Source: CALBZG01 sp964486295
Lineage (GTDB): Bacteria > Bacillota > Clostridia > Peptostreptococcales > Anaerovoracaceae
Assembly: GCA_964486295.1 (NCBI GenBank)
Contig: CAZAMF010000006.1
Location: 43,497 to 107,496 of the forward strand
DNA length: 64,000 bases
Reading direction: 5' to 3'
Shown: positions 35,367 through 44,668 of the stretch, one piece after another
Layout: the number at the start of each line of letters is the position of its first letter
Position numbering within the stretch: position 1 is the first letter of the stretch
Translations under genes and position numbers: made by a program
The notes under the pieces: generated by a model
Told to the model about the DNA's origin: nothing
The model's database searches: none
Seen by the model: only the letters and a program-made list of their open reading frames with translations

Positions 35367-35415
35367 ACGATGAAACGGATTAAGGTATTAATATGGATAA
35401 AGCAGAGGTATTAAT

Positions 35416-35982
35416 ATGAATAAGGTGTTGATTGTTGTTGACATGCAGAATGATTTCATAGATGGGGCGTTGGGAACTCCGGAGGCTCAGGCTATCGTAC
35501 CAAAAGTGATTCAGAAAATCAGAAGACACGAAGGGCCTGTTATTTACACGCGGGATACGCACACAAATGAGTATCCGGAAACTCAGGAAGGACGCAACCT
35601 TCCGATCCCTCATTGTGTGGACGGCACCCGTGGCTGGGAGTTCCAGGAAAATATAGCCAGGCTTGCCCTGCAAAAACAACCGGTGATTTTCAATAAAAAT
35701 ACGTTTGGCTCAAAAGATCTTGTGAATTACCTGACAGAGAAAAATGCGGAAGAAAAAATCGATGAAATAGAATTGATCGGGCTGTGTACGGATATCTGTG
35801 TGATTTCGAATGCTTTGGCTATAAAAACTTTCTTGCCGGAAGTGGAGATCAAAGTCGATGCATCCTGCTGCGCGGGAGTAACTCCGGAAAGCCATGAAAA
35901 CGCGTTAAGGGCAATGGAAGCCTGCCAAATCGTTATTGAGAAACCAAGAATGATTATCGATGAGAAAGATCTGATGGATTGA
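35416..35982 (+). CDS. Isochorismatase-family cysteine hydrolase, nicotinamidase-like
   Basis: 188 aa. The triad is visible: Asp in VVDMQNDFIDGALG (~9), Lys in FNKNTFGS (~94), and Cys in IGLCTDICVISNAL (~119). The DCVDGTRGWEF-type segment (PHCVDGTRGWEF) and the cis-peptide region before the Cys fit nicotinamidases/pyrazinamidases, which convert nicotinamide to nicotinate for NAD salvage. Substrate is still inferred. It ends 45 bp before the DUF362 ferredoxin gene and may share its promoter. Confidence 0.8.
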   Translation: MNKVLIVVDMQNDFIDGALGTPEAQAIVPKVIQKIRRHEGPVIYTRDTHTNEYPETQEGRNLPIPHCVDGTRGWEFQENIARLALQKQPVIFNKNTFGSKDLVNYLTEKNAEEKIDEIELIGLCTDICVISNALAIKTFLPEVEIKVDASCCAGVTPESHENALRAMEACQIVIEKPRMIIDEKDLMD

Positions 35983-36027
35983 CGAATGCCATCGGCTGCC
36001 TTCGTTTTTCCGAAAGGAGAGATCATC

Positions 36028-37158
36028 ATGGAGAAAGTTTCAGCTGTTTTCTGCAGCTCATATGATCCCGATAACATGTATCATGCGGTTCAGGATGCAC
36101 TGAATCGTATCGGCTTCAGCCCACCTGACAACAAGACGGTGCTGATCAAACCGAATCTGATGTCTCAAAACAAACCGGAGCAACATACAATTACTCATTT
36201 TGCGCTGATTGACGCATTGTGCAGGATATTGGATGAGCATGGCTGCAAAATAAAAATCGGCGATTCCAGTGCATTTTATCAAAAGGGGATGACCGTAAAG
36301 GCCTTCGAGACATCCGGAATTCGGGAAGTGGCCGACCGGTATGGAGCGAAACTGATTCCCTTTGAAAAGCAACCGCTGGTTAAAATAGAAACCGGATCGA
36401 TGGGACCGATCAAAGAACTGTACATACCGAGGATCTTGCTGGATGTGGATATGGTAATCAACGCATGTAAGTTGAAAAGCCACGGTTCAATGAGATTATC
36501 AGGCGCCTTGAAAAATATGTTTGGTTGTCTTCCGGGCGGATACAAGCAGAAAATGCACATATGGACCGGAAATGAATCCGAACTGGCGGATATCATGCTG
36601 GATATCCATGATATCGTTAAACCTTCCATATCCGTAATGGACGCGGTCATCGCATTGGATGGCGGGCCTACTGCCTTAGGGCATCCGGTTCGGATGGAAA
36701 GGATTCTTGCCTCAACCAATGCCGCGGCGCTTGATGTGGTAGCCTGCAGGATGATCGGGTATGAACCGGGCGAAGTGGAGCTGCTGGCAAATGCGCTGAA
36801 GAGGAACATGCTTCGCAGCTACGATGAAGTTGAACTGATCGGCGATATTGTCCCGATGCCTTTCAAGCATCTGAAAAAGGGGCCGTTTACAATGGGTAAA
36901 GTGAAAAACAGCATTTTTGTCACCGATACCTACGTCAATCCCGAAATCGACCGTATTGACTGCAACCGATGCGGGCATTGCGTTGAAATCTGCCCGGTAA
37001 AAGCAATCACCTTTCTGAACGGAAAAGTTAGTGTGGATGAGGATCACTGCATCAATTGCTACAGATGCTGCTATGAATGCCCAATGGGGGCAATCAGGGT
37101 TTCATCGTCCCTTGTGAATAAGATAATCCGGGCCGCCAGAATTATTTTGAAATTATAA
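36028..37158 (+). CDS. DUF362-domain protein with C-terminal 2[4Fe-4S] ferredoxin
   Basis: 376 aa. ATG 36028 is chosen because GAAAGGAG lies about 8 nt upstream. The N-terminal DUF362 domain (VLIKPNLMSQNKPEQHTITH, KLKSHGSMRLSGALKNMFGCLPGGYKQKMH) is followed by CNRCGHCVEICPV and CINCYRCCYECPM (~310-355). Such proteins are frequent in anaerobes and thought to be Fe-S redox or assembly factors; the precise reaction is unknown. Confidence 0.8.
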   Translation: MEKVSAVFCSSYDPDNMYHAVQDALNRIGFSPPDNKTVLIKPNLMSQNKPEQHTITHFALIDALCRILDEHGCKIKIGDSSAFYQKGMTVKAFETSGIREVADRYGAKLIPFEKQPLVKIETGSMGPIKELYIPRILLDVDMVINACKLKSHGSMRLSGALKNMFGCLPGGYKQKMHIWTGNESELADIMLDIHDIVKPSISVMDAVIALDGGPTALGHPVRMERILASTNAAALDVVACRMIGYEPGEVELLANALKRNMLRSYDEVELIGDIVPMPFKHLKKGPFTMGKVKNSIFVTDTYVNPEIDRIDCNRCGHCVEICPVKAITFLNGKVSVDEDHCINCYRCCYECPMGAIRVSSSLVNKIIRAARIILKL

Positions 37159-37231
37159 AATTATGATTCTCCAAATGACGATTCATAATGAAGCCCTAAA
37201 CAGTTACTGAAAGAAGACAATCGACAAATAC

Positions 37232-37274
37232 TTGACAGATCGCCATATCAATATTAATATATCGATATGGCGAT
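37232..37274 (+). promoter_or_regulatory. rex promoter overlapped by an 11-bp-arm inverted repeat
   Basis: TTGACA at 37232-37237 and TAATAT at 37255-37260 (17-bp spacer). Arms ATCGCCATATC (37239-37249) and GATATGGCGAT (37264-37274) lie across the spacer and start region, a typical repressor position. The site does not resemble the usual clostridial Rex box. Confidence 0.65.
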
Positions 37275-37333
37275 ATTTATATCTGATCTCGATTAGGAGC
37301 ATCATAGATTTGAAATAGCAGGAGGAAGCCCCC

Positions 37334-38002
37334 ATGGAAAAACCAAACAAAGATAAACTCGGACTATCGATACAAGCGTTGAAAAGGATGCCTGCCTATC
37401 TGGATTATCTTCGGAAAGTACAGAAGGAAGGGGCCAAATTTATCGCTTCCCCGGCGATCGCATCAGAATTAAAACTGAATGAGGTCCAGGTGAGGAAAGA
37501 CCTATCCGCAGTCAGCACGTCGAAAGGAAAGCCGAAATGCGGATTCCCTGTAGACGAACTGGTGGCGGATATGGAAGAATTCCTTGGATATACAAACGCA
37601 AATGAAGCAGTCCTGGTAGGCGTCGGGGCGCTTGGTAAAGCGCTGCTAACCTATAAAGGTTATGAGCGATATGGTATGAACATAATTGTTGCGTTTGATT
37701 CAGATCCGGATCTGATCGGGCAGACCATCGGTGAAAAGCAGATCCTGAACGTAGAGAAATTAAGCGACATGTGCAGACGCCTCAGAATACACATCGGCAT
37801 TATTACCGTTCCTGCAGAAAAAGCGCAGATCGTATGCGATCAGCTGGTAGCGGGGGGAGTCCTTGCGATATGGAATTTTGCGCCTGTTGCGCTTTCGGTT
37901 CCGGAGGGTATATTGGTTGAAAATGAGGACGCCGCCGTCAAACTGGCAAGACTTTCCCAACACTTGAGGGAAAAACTGGGGCAGCCTCAGCGGTCGGAAT
38001 AA
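37334..38002 (+). CDS. rex: Rex-family redox-sensing repressor
   Basis: 222 aa. Winged-helix N-domain (LSIQALKRMPAYLDYLRKV, IASPAIASELKLNEVQVRKDLSAVS), then a Rossmann domain with VGVGALGKAL (~97-106) and a conserved Asp after the second strand (IVAFDSDPD), which selects NAD(H). C-terminal domain-swapped helix LARLSQHLREKL. Rex senses the NADH/NAD+ ratio and represses fermentation and hydrogenase genes. It is 12 bp upstream of a lysR gene and 1.2 kb from the hydrogenase operon, the obvious target. Confidence 0.92.
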   Translation: MEKPNKDKLGLSIQALKRMPAYLDYLRKVQKEGAKFIASPAIASELKLNEVQVRKDLSAVSTSKGKPKCGFPVDELVADMEEFLGYTNANEAVLVGVGALGKALLTYKGYERYGMNIIVAFDSDPDLIGQTIGEKQILNVEKLSDMCRRLRIHIGIITVPAEKAQIVCDQLVAGGVLAIWNFAPVALSVPEGILVENEDAAVKLARLSQHLREKLGQPQRSE

Positions 38003-38014
38003 AAGGAGTGCCAT

Positions 38015-38956
38015 ATGAACACACTTCACCTGAAATACGCAGTTGAAATTGAGAAAACAGGATCCATCACCCAGGCGGCGGAGAATCTCTACATGGCGCA
38101 GCCGAATTTGAGCAAGTCCATCAAGGAACTTGAAGATGCTTTAGGAATCACCATATTTGAAAGAACCTCAAAAGGTGTTTTGCCGACAAGCAACGGAAAA
38201 GAATTTTTAAAATATGCGCGGAACATTCTTCAGCAGCTCGAACAGATCGAGTCGCTGGGAACCGCCGGCCGTATGAATTCACAAGGATTCAGCATTTCTG
38301 CCCCACGATCAAGTTATATTTCAAAAGCGATCTCCGATTTCATCTGTCATCTCGATCAGAGCAATCCGATGAATATCGATATCAAAGAAACCAATTCCAT
38401 CAGTACCATCCATTCAGTGGCAGAGGGTCAATGCAATCTCGGCATCATACGATATCAGGCCTATTATGAAAAGTATTTCTTGGATTGTATCGAGGAAAAG
38501 AACCTCTGCCGGGATATGATATGGGAATTTGAAGCCTTGTGCCTGATGTCGAAGCTGCATCCGCTGGCCGGCAATGCAGATCTTCGATACGCTGAAATGT
38601 GCTCGTACACAGAGATCATTGAAGGGGATATTGTGATCCCATATCTATCCACCGGAGGCTCTGCTTCAAAAGGAAAAGATGAAAAGACACCGGCCAAAAG
38701 CATAATCGTTTACGATCGCGGTACGAAATACGATATCATGGGCGAAGCGCATACAGCCTATTCCATGGGCGCGCCCGTTCCCGCCGACGTGGAAGACCGA
38801 TATGGCCTGGTTCAAAGGAAATGCGATAGAGCGAACAACAACTATAAAGATTTGCTGGTTTATCGCAGAGGATATGAGATCAGCGATCTGGATAAGGACT
38901 TCCTGAAAAGGCTGTATACCATTAAGAATGAAATTGCATACAGAAACTACGATTAA
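38015..38956 (+). CDS. LysR-family transcriptional regulator
   Basis: 313 aa. N-terminal helix-turn-helix LKYAVEIEKTGSITQAAENLYMAQPNLSKSIKELEDALGITIFERTSKGVLPT is typical LysR. The periplasmic-binding-like effector domain follows (from about 90). RBS AAAGGAG. Co-transcribed with rex and positioned just before the hydrogenase operon, so it likely adds metabolite control to the redox control by Rex. Effector unknown. Confidence 0.9.
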   Translation: MNTLHLKYAVEIEKTGSITQAAENLYMAQPNLSKSIKELEDALGITIFERTSKGVLPTSNGKEFLKYARNILQQLEQIESLGTAGRMNSQGFSISAPRSSYISKAISDFICHLDQSNPMNIDIKETNSISTIHSVAEGQCNLGIIRYQAYYEKYFLDCIEEKNLCRDMIWEFEALCLMSKLHPLAGNADLRYAEMCSYTEIIEGDIVIPYLSTGGSASKGKDEKTPAKSIIVYDRGTKYDIMGEAHTAYSMGAPVPADVEDRYGLVQRKCDRANNNYKDLLVYRRGYEISDLDKDFLKRLYTIKNEIAYRNYD

Positions 38957-38986
38957 TAAGGCTTGAAACAGCCCGAATAAATCGAT

Positions 38987-39022
38987 AGCAGTATATCGAT
39001 AAATATATATCGATATACTGCT
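38987..39022. promoter_or_regulatory. Perfect 15-bp inverted repeat between lysR and the hydrogenase operon
   Basis: AGCAGTATATCGATA (38987-39001) and TATCGATATACTGCT (39008-39022) with a 6-nt AATATA loop. It shares the TATCGATAT core with the repeat in the rex promoter. It could be an operator or, with TTTTATATTT following, a weak terminator. Confidence 0.6.
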
Positions 39023-39081
39023 TTTATATTTCAAACAATTCAGCCGCGATGATACTCTGTACATGTAAGAAGAGCAAAGGT

Positions 39082-39156
39082 CGGTCTCATACAAATTATA
39101 AAAGACCGCTTCATGCATAACTAACTCCGCGGATGCCATAACACTCCGGCATCCGC
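39082..39156 (+). promoter_or_regulatory. Two-hairpin leader before the hydrogenase operon
   Basis: CGGTCT/AGACCG (39082-39087 with 39103-39108) and a perfect nine-bp GCGGATGCC/GGCATCCGC (39129-39137 with 39148-39156) without a T run, 24 bp before the first start codon. It may be an attenuator, an mRNA stabiliser, or an old terminator. Confidence 0.4.
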
Positions 39157-39180
39157 AACTCTCCTTAAGAAAGGATCATT

Positions 39181-39420
39181 ATGAAAATCACGATATGTAT
39201 CGGTTCGTCCTGTCATATAAAAGGATCGAGGCAGGTCGTTGAACAATTACAGTCTTTGGTTACAGAGAACTCCATGCAGGATCAGGTCGAACTGGCGGGA
39301 ACATTCTGTCTCGGCAACTGTATGAACGGCGTCAGCGTTAAAATCGAAGAAGAGCTGTTTTCGCTAAAGCCTGAAAATACAAAGGAATTTTTCGAGACTC
39401 AGGTCAGAAGCAGATTGTAG
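39181..39420 (+). CDS. Small thioredoxin-like [2Fe-2S] protein (NuoE C-domain type), copy 1
   Basis: 79 aa. CIGSSCHIKGS (Cys 6 and 11) and FCLGNCMNGVSV (Cys 41 and 45) are the four ligands of the thioredoxin-like [2Fe-2S] fold, as in the C-terminal domain of NuoE/HydC and in the HydB N-terminus. No helical N-domain is present. Start ATG with AAAGGATC upstream. It opens the hydrogenase operon and resembles the protein closing it at 46374. Likely a small electron carrier or docking subunit for the hydrogenases. Confidence 0.85.
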   Translation: MKITICIGSSCHIKGSRQVVEQLQSLVTENSMQDQVELAGTFCLGNCMNGVSVKIEEELFSLKPENTKEFFETQVRSRL

Positions 39421-39461
39421 CGGAATTGAACAAAGCGTATTAAAAAAGGAGTATGAATTCC

Positions 39462-41138
39462 ATGGCCGATTACTTAAGGCTGAAAACTTCAAATTGCAAA
39501 AACTGCTATAAATGCATTCGCCATTGCCCGGTCAAATCCATTCGGTTCTCAGGCAACCAGGCGCATATTGTAGAAGATGAGTGCATTCTCTGCGGAACCT
39601 GCTTCGTGGTTTGTCCTCAAAACGCGAAAGAAATCTCTGACAGCACAGAGACGGTAAAGGTCATGCTGCAGGGAAAGGAACCGGTCATTGCCAGCGTTGC
39701 TCCTTCATTTATTGCAAACTGGAACGGAGTCGGCATCGCTTCCCTTGAGGCGGAGCTTAAAAAACTTGGATTTGCCGGCGCAGAGGAAACTGCCGTGGGA
39801 GCATCCATCGTCAAATCAAGGTATGAGAATATCCTGAAGGATCAGCGGCCCGACATCCTGATCTCTTCCTGCTGCCACTCCGTCAATATGCTGATCCAGA
39901 AATATTTTCCCGATGTGCTCCCTTACCTGGCTGATGTAGTATCTCCGATGCAGGCGCACAGCATGGATATCAAGCGCCGCTATCCGAACGCCAAAACTGT
40001 ATTTTTCGGCCCGTGTGTGGCCAAAAAAGATGAAGCCGACCGGTACCCGGGAGTCGTAGATGCCGTCATGACCTATAAAGAGCTGCAGAACTGGTTTGAC
40101 GCAGTGGGCATCAAGCCGGAACCAACCAAAGATATCACGGAAGAAAGCCGATCCAGGCTGTTCCCGACGACAGGAGGAATCCTGAAAAGCATGACCCGGG
40201 ATCAGTCTGATTATACATATATGGCAGTCGATGGAGCAGAAAATTGCATAGCCGCACTGAGGGATATTCAGCAAGGCGGACTAAAGCACTGCTTCATCGA
40301 AATGTCAGCCTGTGCCGGAAGCTGCATCGGCGGCCCAGTCATGGAGAAATATAGCTGTTCGCCGATAAGAAATTATATGGAGATCTTATCCTACGCCGGC
40401 AGAAAAGACTTCTGCACTACGGCATTTACCGCGGAAAAACTTATCAAAGGCCTTGAATATACAGGAAGGGAAGCAGTAATGCCATCGGATGCAGAGATCA
40501 GCCATATCCTTCTGCAGATGGGTAAAACAAAACCGGAGCACGAACTCAACTGCGGCTCCTGCGGTTATGATACCTGTCGTGAAAAAGCTGTTGCCGTGCA
40601 TCAGGGCAAGGCTGATCTGACCATGTGTCTTCCTTTCCTACGAGACAAGGCCGAAAGTTTTTCGGGAAGCATCGTCAACAATGTGCCGAACGGAATACTG
40701 GTGCTCAATGAAAATCTTGAGGTACAGCAGATCAACAGGTCAGCCTGTAAGATACTGAACATCAGTTACGCAGCTGATGTAATGGGTGAGCCGGTCATCC
40801 GGATCATGGATCCGAAAGACTTTATGAACGTGCTTAAAGCCGGACGCAATATCCGGGATCAAAAGGTCTATCTCGCAGAATATAAAAAATATGTTGAAAA
40901 AACAATTTTGTACGACCGCGATTTTCACAGATTGATTTGCATCATGAGAGATGTCACAGAAAAACAGATGGAAAGAGACCGAAAGGAAACGGTCAATAAG
41001 CAGACGATAGAGATAGCTGATAAAGTAGTAGAACGTCAGATGCGGATCGTCCAGGAAATCGCTTCCCTGCTGGGCGAGACAGCGGCCGAAACCAAAATTG
41101 CGCTAACCAACCTGAAGGAGTCGATATCAAATGAATGA
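39462..41138 (+). CDS. hydS: Putative sensory [FeFe] hydrogenase with PAS domain (HydS, group C type)
   Basis: 558 aa. Two N-terminal [4Fe-4S] motifs (CKNCYKCIRHCP, CILCGTCFVVCP), an H-cluster domain, then a four-Cys Fe-S module (CGSCGYDTCREKAVAVHQGKA, ~364), a PAS domain (~400-500, NVPNGILVLNENLEVQQINRSACKIL) and a helical tail. The H-cluster loops are variant: ISSCCHSV instead of TSCCPxW, GPCVAKKDEA instead of MPCxxKxxE, and EMSACAGSCIGG for the third. These substitutions and the PAS domain are those of sensory group-C hydrogenases. ATG 39462 is preferred to 39453 for ribosome-site spacing. Its output is probably the downstream phosphatase. Confidence 0.85.
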   Translation: MADYLRLKTSNCKNCYKCIRHCPVKSIRFSGNQAHIVEDECILCGTCFVVCPQNAKEISDSTETVKVMLQGKEPVIASVAPSFIANWNGVGIASLEAELKKLGFAGAEETAVGASIVKSRYENILKDQRPDILISSCCHSVNMLIQKYFPDVLPYLADVVSPMQAHSMDIKRRYPNAKTVFFGPCVAKKDEADRYPGVVDAVMTYKELQNWFDAVGIKPEPTKDITEESRSRLFPTTGGILKSMTRDQSDYTYMAVDGAENCIAALRDIQQGGLKHCFIEMSACAGSCIGGPVMEKYSCSPIRNYMEILSYAGRKDFCTTAFTAEKLIKGLEYTGREAVMPSDAEISHILLQMGKTKPEHELNCGSCGYDTCREKAVAVHQGKADLTMCLPFLRDKAESFSGSIVNNVPNGILVLNENLEVQQINRSACKILNISYAADVMGEPVIRIMDPKDFMNVLKAGRNIRDQKVYLAEYKKYVEKTILYDRDFHRLICIMRDVTEKQMERDRKETVNKQTIEIADKVVERQMRIVQEIASLLGETAAETKIALTNLKESISNE

Positions 41139-42303
41139 CCTTTGTGTCGAAATCGGTTATAACAGTCTGAACAAATACGGAGAACAGCTTTGCGGCGATC
41201 ACGTGGATGTGATCTGCCAGGAAGACGGTTCCACCGTGGTGGTGCTGGCTGACGGCCTTGGCAGCGGTGTGAAGGCAAGCATTCTATCCACGCTGACTTC
41301 GAAAATCATTTCGACTATGATCGCGGAAGGGATGCAGCTGGAAGACTGCGTTTCAACCATCGCCGCCACTTTGCCGGTCTGTTCTGTGAGGGGGATCGCA
41401 TACTCCACTTTTTCCATCATCCGGCTGGTCAATAACCAGGAAGCGGAGATCATCCAATTCGACAACCCGCATGTCATCATGTTCCGGGACTCAAAATTCG
41501 TGGAAATGCCCGTGACGCTTCTCGAAATCGATGGGAAAGCCATCTATCGAACGCGGCTGGAGCTTCAGGAAAACGATATATTTATTGCTATGAGTGACGG
41601 AGCGATTCACGCCGGTGTAGGACAAAGCCTGAATTTCGGATGGCAGCGCAAAGATATTATTTCCTTTATGGAAACCTTTTGCCACGTTGGGCTGACCGCC
41701 AAATCGCTGACAACCATCCTCCTGGATGAATGTTTTTCCCTCTATGGGGGACAACCGGGAGATGACACAACTGTGTGCACCATAAGAATCAGAAAGCGTG
41801 AGCCGGTCAACCTGATTATTGGACCCCCGGCGAACCGAAATGACTGCCACAAAATGATGTCCCTCTTTTTTGCCAAGGAAGGCAAGCATATTGTATGCGG
41901 GGGCACAACATCTTCAATCGCAGCCGAATACCTTGGCAAAACACTGATGCCGAAACTGGATTTTATCGATCCCGAAGTACCGCCCACCGCAGAAATCGAA
42001 GGAGTCGACCTCGTGACAGAAGGCGTTGTGACTATTAATAAAGTACTCCGCTATGCAAGAGATTATCTGGAGGACAATGAAACCTTCAAACAGTGGTCGT
42101 ATAAGAAAGACGGCGCATCGCTGATCGCCAGAATGCTTTTCGAAGACGCAACGGATATCAATTTCTTTGTGGGCAAGGCAGTCAATCCTGCTCACCAGAA
42201 TCCGGACCTGCCGATCAGTTTCAATATAAAAATGCAGTTGGTGGACGAACTGGCCAAATGCATGAAGCAGATGAACAAGAGAATCAAAGTAAGCTATTTT
42301 TAA
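41131..42303 (+). CDS. PP2C/SpoIIE-type serine phosphatase with C-terminal extension
   Basis: 390 aa. Overlaps hydS by 8 nt. The N-terminal half is a SpoIIE-like PP2C domain: VVLADGLGSGVKASILS (metal-binding Asp, ~41), IFIAMSDGAIHAGVG (~150) and GDDTTVCTIRI (~210). Residues ~225-390 form a separate domain with VCGGTTSSIAAEYLGK and many charged helices; no family recognised beyond its occurrence behind such phosphatases. Coupling to a PAS-hydrogenase suggests that H2 or redox state sets the phosphorylation of a partner protein. No kinase or anti-sigma antagonist is in the window. Confidence 0.82.
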   Translation: MNDLCVEIGYNSLNKYGEQLCGDHVDVICQEDGSTVVVLADGLGSGVKASILSTLTSKIISTMIAEGMQLEDCVSTIAATLPVCSVRGIAYSTFSIIRLVNNQEAEIIQFDNPHVIMFRDSKFVEMPVTLLEIDGKAIYRTRLELQENDIFIAMSDGAIHAGVGQSLNFGWQRKDIISFMETFCHVGLTAKSLTTILLDECFSLYGGQPGDDTTVCTIRIRKREPVNLIIGPPANRNDCHKMMSLFFAKEGKHIVCGGTTSSIAAEYLGKTLMPKLDFIDPEVPPTAEIEGVDLVTEGVVTINKVLRYARDYLEDNETFKQWSYKKDGASLIARMLFEDATDINFFVGKAVNPAHQNPDLPISFNIKMQLVDELAKCMKQMNKRIKVSYF

Positions 42304-42313
42304 GGAGGAAAAC

Positions 42314-42805
42314 ATGGATAAAAATTCAACTTTCAACTACAGCCAGCTGGATGAACTGACGGGAAAAGCGGGTAACGACCCAAAGGCGATCATCTCCATC
42401 CTGCAGGCTGTTCAGGAACATTACCACTACCTTCCGAAAGAAATTTTTCCGCATCTGGAACGTAAACTGGGGATTAGTGAAGCGAAGATCTTCAGTGTGG
42501 CAACTTTTTATGAAAACTTTTCGCTGGAAGCGAAAGGCAAATATGTGATCCGTATCTGTGACGGGACAGCATGCCATGTAAGAAAATCCACACCGATTTT
42601 GCAGACATTGCGCAAGGAACTTCAGCTTTCGGAATTAAAAAAGACCACTGACGATCTCTTATTCACTGTTGAAACAGTATCCTGCCTGGGAGCATGCGGC
42701 CTTGCACCGGTCATCACGGTGAATGATAAAGTATATCCGGCCATGACGCCTGAAAAGGCTGTGGAGCTTCTTAACCAACTGAAGGAGGAAGAGAAAAATG
42801 CTTAA
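42314..42805 (+). CDS. hydC: Bifurcating hydrogenase gamma subunit, NuoE-like
   Basis: 163 aa. Helical N-domain (AIISILQAVQEHYHYLPKEIFPHLERKLGIS) and thioredoxin-like [2Fe-2S] domain with CDGTACHVRKS and SCLGACGLAPV ligands. Carries electrons within the trimeric NADH/ferredoxin-dependent hydrogenase. RBS AAGGAGG. Its last 8 nt overlap hydB. Confidence 0.92.
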   Translation: MDKNSTFNYSQLDELTGKAGNDPKAIISILQAVQEHYHYLPKEIFPHLERKLGISEAKIFSVATFYENFSLEAKGKYVIRICDGTACHVRKSTPILQTLRKELQLSELKKTTDDLLFTVETVSCLGACGLAPVITVNDKVYPAMTPEKAVELLNQLKEEEKNA

Positions 42806-44666
42806 ATCCAGAGCGGACATTATCAATCTGCGTAAAGAATATAAAGATTCCCTGACAGCCCAGACAAAGAAAATACTGGTTTGTGCCGGTACGGGCTGTA
42901 TTGCCGGCGGCTCACTGGAGATCTATGACCGCCTGCTGGAAATCATGAAAGATAAAAACATAGCTTGCTCAGTAGAACTGGAAAAAGAACCCCATGAGAC
43001 TGTCGGACTAAAGAAAAGCGGTTGCCACGGTTTCTGTGAAATGGGCCCGCTGCTGAAGCTGGAGCCGCAAGGCTGGCTATATACTAAAGTCAACCTGGAG
43101 GATTGCCCCGAAATCGTTGAAAAAACTGTTCTGAATGGCGAGTTGGTCCAGCGTCTTGTTTATCACAAGAATGGAGAAAACTATCCGAAGCAGGATGAAA
43201 TTCCATTCTACAAAAAGCAAACAAGGCTGGTGCTTGAACATTGCGGAAATATCGATGCCGATTCCATCCTGGAGTATATCGCAGCGGGCGGATATATGGC
43301 ATTTGAAAAGGCATTGTTCGATATGGGAGGAGATGCTGTCGTACAGACGATCAAGCAGTCCAACCTGAGAGGAAGAGGCGGCGCCGGATTTCCTGCCGGT
43401 ATCAAGTGGGAAACCGTGCGCAGACTGGATTCCTTTCCGAAATACATCCTTTGCAACGGCGACGAAGGCGATCCCGGCGCATTCATGGACAGAAGCATTA
43501 TGGAAGGAGATCCGCATAGGGTACTCGAAGGGATGCTGATTGCAGGCTGCGCTACAGGAGCATCCGAAGGTTACATATACGTAAGGGCTGAGTATCCGAT
43601 GGCGGTTGAAAGACTTACCCGCGCCATAAGCCAGGCGAAAGAGCTGGGACTTCTCGGCAAGAATATCCTTGACAGCGGGTTTGATTTTGATATTCACATC
43701 AATCGGGGCGCCGGAGCATTTGTCTGCGGGGAAGAAACCGCACTGATTGCTTCCATTGAAGGGGAAAGAGGATTCCCGAGAGTCCGGCCTCCTCTCACCG
43801 TGGAAAAAGGCTTGTTCGGGAAACCGACAGTACCGAACAATGTAGAAACCTACGCAAATGTCCCGACCATTATCAATAAAGGCGCGGATTGGTATAAATC
43901 TATTGGAAATGAGCAGAATGCTGGAACGAAGGCGTTCGCACTGACCGGCAATATCGAAAACACAGGACTTATTGAAATCCCAATGGGGACGAAACTGCGT
44001 GAGGTCATTTATGATATCGGAGGCGGATGCCGGAATGGAGCGGACTTCAAAGCCGTGCAGATCGGGGGGCCTTCCGGAGGCTGTCTGACCAAAGCACATC
44101 TGGACCTGCCGCTTGATTATGATTCGCTGAAAGCAGCCGGTGCCATGGTCGGTTCCGGAGGTCTTGTGGTCATGGATGATCGAACCTGTATCGTTGAGGT
44201 CGCCAGATTCTTCATGAATTTTACGCAGAATGAATCCTGCGGGAAATGCGTACCTTGTCGCGAAGGGACACGCCGTATGCTGGAGATCCTGGAAAACATA
44301 GTAGAGGGCAAAGGTCACGAAGGCGATATCGAAACGCTGCTGGAGCTTGCAGATATGATTTCATCCACAGCCTTGTGCGGGCTTGGGAAAACAGCTCCAA
44401 ATCCTATAAAAAGCACCATTCAGTATTTCAGAGAAGAATATGAAGAACATATTAAAGGGATCTGCCGGACAGGAACCTGCAGCAAGCTGAAAAAAATCCA
44501 GATCGATTCGACGCTTTGTAAAGGCTGCTCCAAATGTACAAAAGTTTGTCCAGTTGAAGCAATCAGCGGAAAAGTAAAGGAACCGTTTGCGATAGATCAG
44601 TCGAAATGCATCAAGTGTGGTGCCTGCATCGATATTTGCCCGTTCAAAGCTGTAAAGGAGGCCTAA
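42798..44666 (+). CDS. hydB: Bifurcating hydrogenase beta subunit, NuoF-like (FMN, NADH site)
   Basis: 622 aa. N-terminal thioredoxin-like [2Fe-2S] domain (CAGTGCIAGGS, GCHGFCEMGP). The NuoF core has the FMN/NADH motif RGRGGAGFPAGIKWETV (~193), NGDEGDPGAFMDR and EETALIASIEGERGFPRVRPP, then the cluster site ESCGKCVPCREGT (~478). A C-terminal two-[4Fe-4S] ferredoxin follows (CKGCSKCTKVCP, CIKCGACIDICP). This is the flavin subunit at which NADH and ferredoxin electrons are confurcated or bifurcated. Length and domain order match HydB of Thermotoga/clostridial HydABC. Confidence 0.95.
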   Translation: MLKSRADIINLRKEYKDSLTAQTKKILVCAGTGCIAGGSLEIYDRLLEIMKDKNIACSVELEKEPHETVGLKKSGCHGFCEMGPLLKLEPQGWLYTKVNLEDCPEIVEKTVLNGELVQRLVYHKNGENYPKQDEIPFYKKQTRLVLEHCGNIDADSILEYIAAGGYMAFEKALFDMGGDAVVQTIKQSNLRGRGGAGFPAGIKWETVRRLDSFPKYILCNGDEGDPGAFMDRSIMEGDPHRVLEGMLIAGCATGASEGYIYVRAEYPMAVERLTRAISQAKELGLLGKNILDSGFDFDIHINRGAGAFVCGEETALIASIEGERGFPRVRPPLTVEKGLFGKPTVPNNVETYANVPTIINKGADWYKSIGNEQNAGTKAFALTGNIENTGLIEIPMGTKLREVIYDIGGGCRNGADFKAVQIGGPSGGCLTKAHLDLPLDYDSLKAAGAMVGSGGLVVMDDRTCIVEVARFFMNFTQNESCGKCVPCREGTRRMLEILENIVEGKGHEGDIETLLELADMISSTALCGLGKTAPNPIKSTIQYFREEYEEHIKGICRTGTCSKLKKIQIDSTLCKGCSKCTKVCPVEAISGKVKEPFAIDQSKCIKCGACIDICPFKAVKEA

Positions 44667-44668
44667 CC

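Noticed and set aside
43077..44318. 413-codon open frame on the minus strand opposite hydB
   Set aside because: No ribosome site or family features; it is the mirror of a codon-biased real gene whose NuoF motifs are unambiguous.
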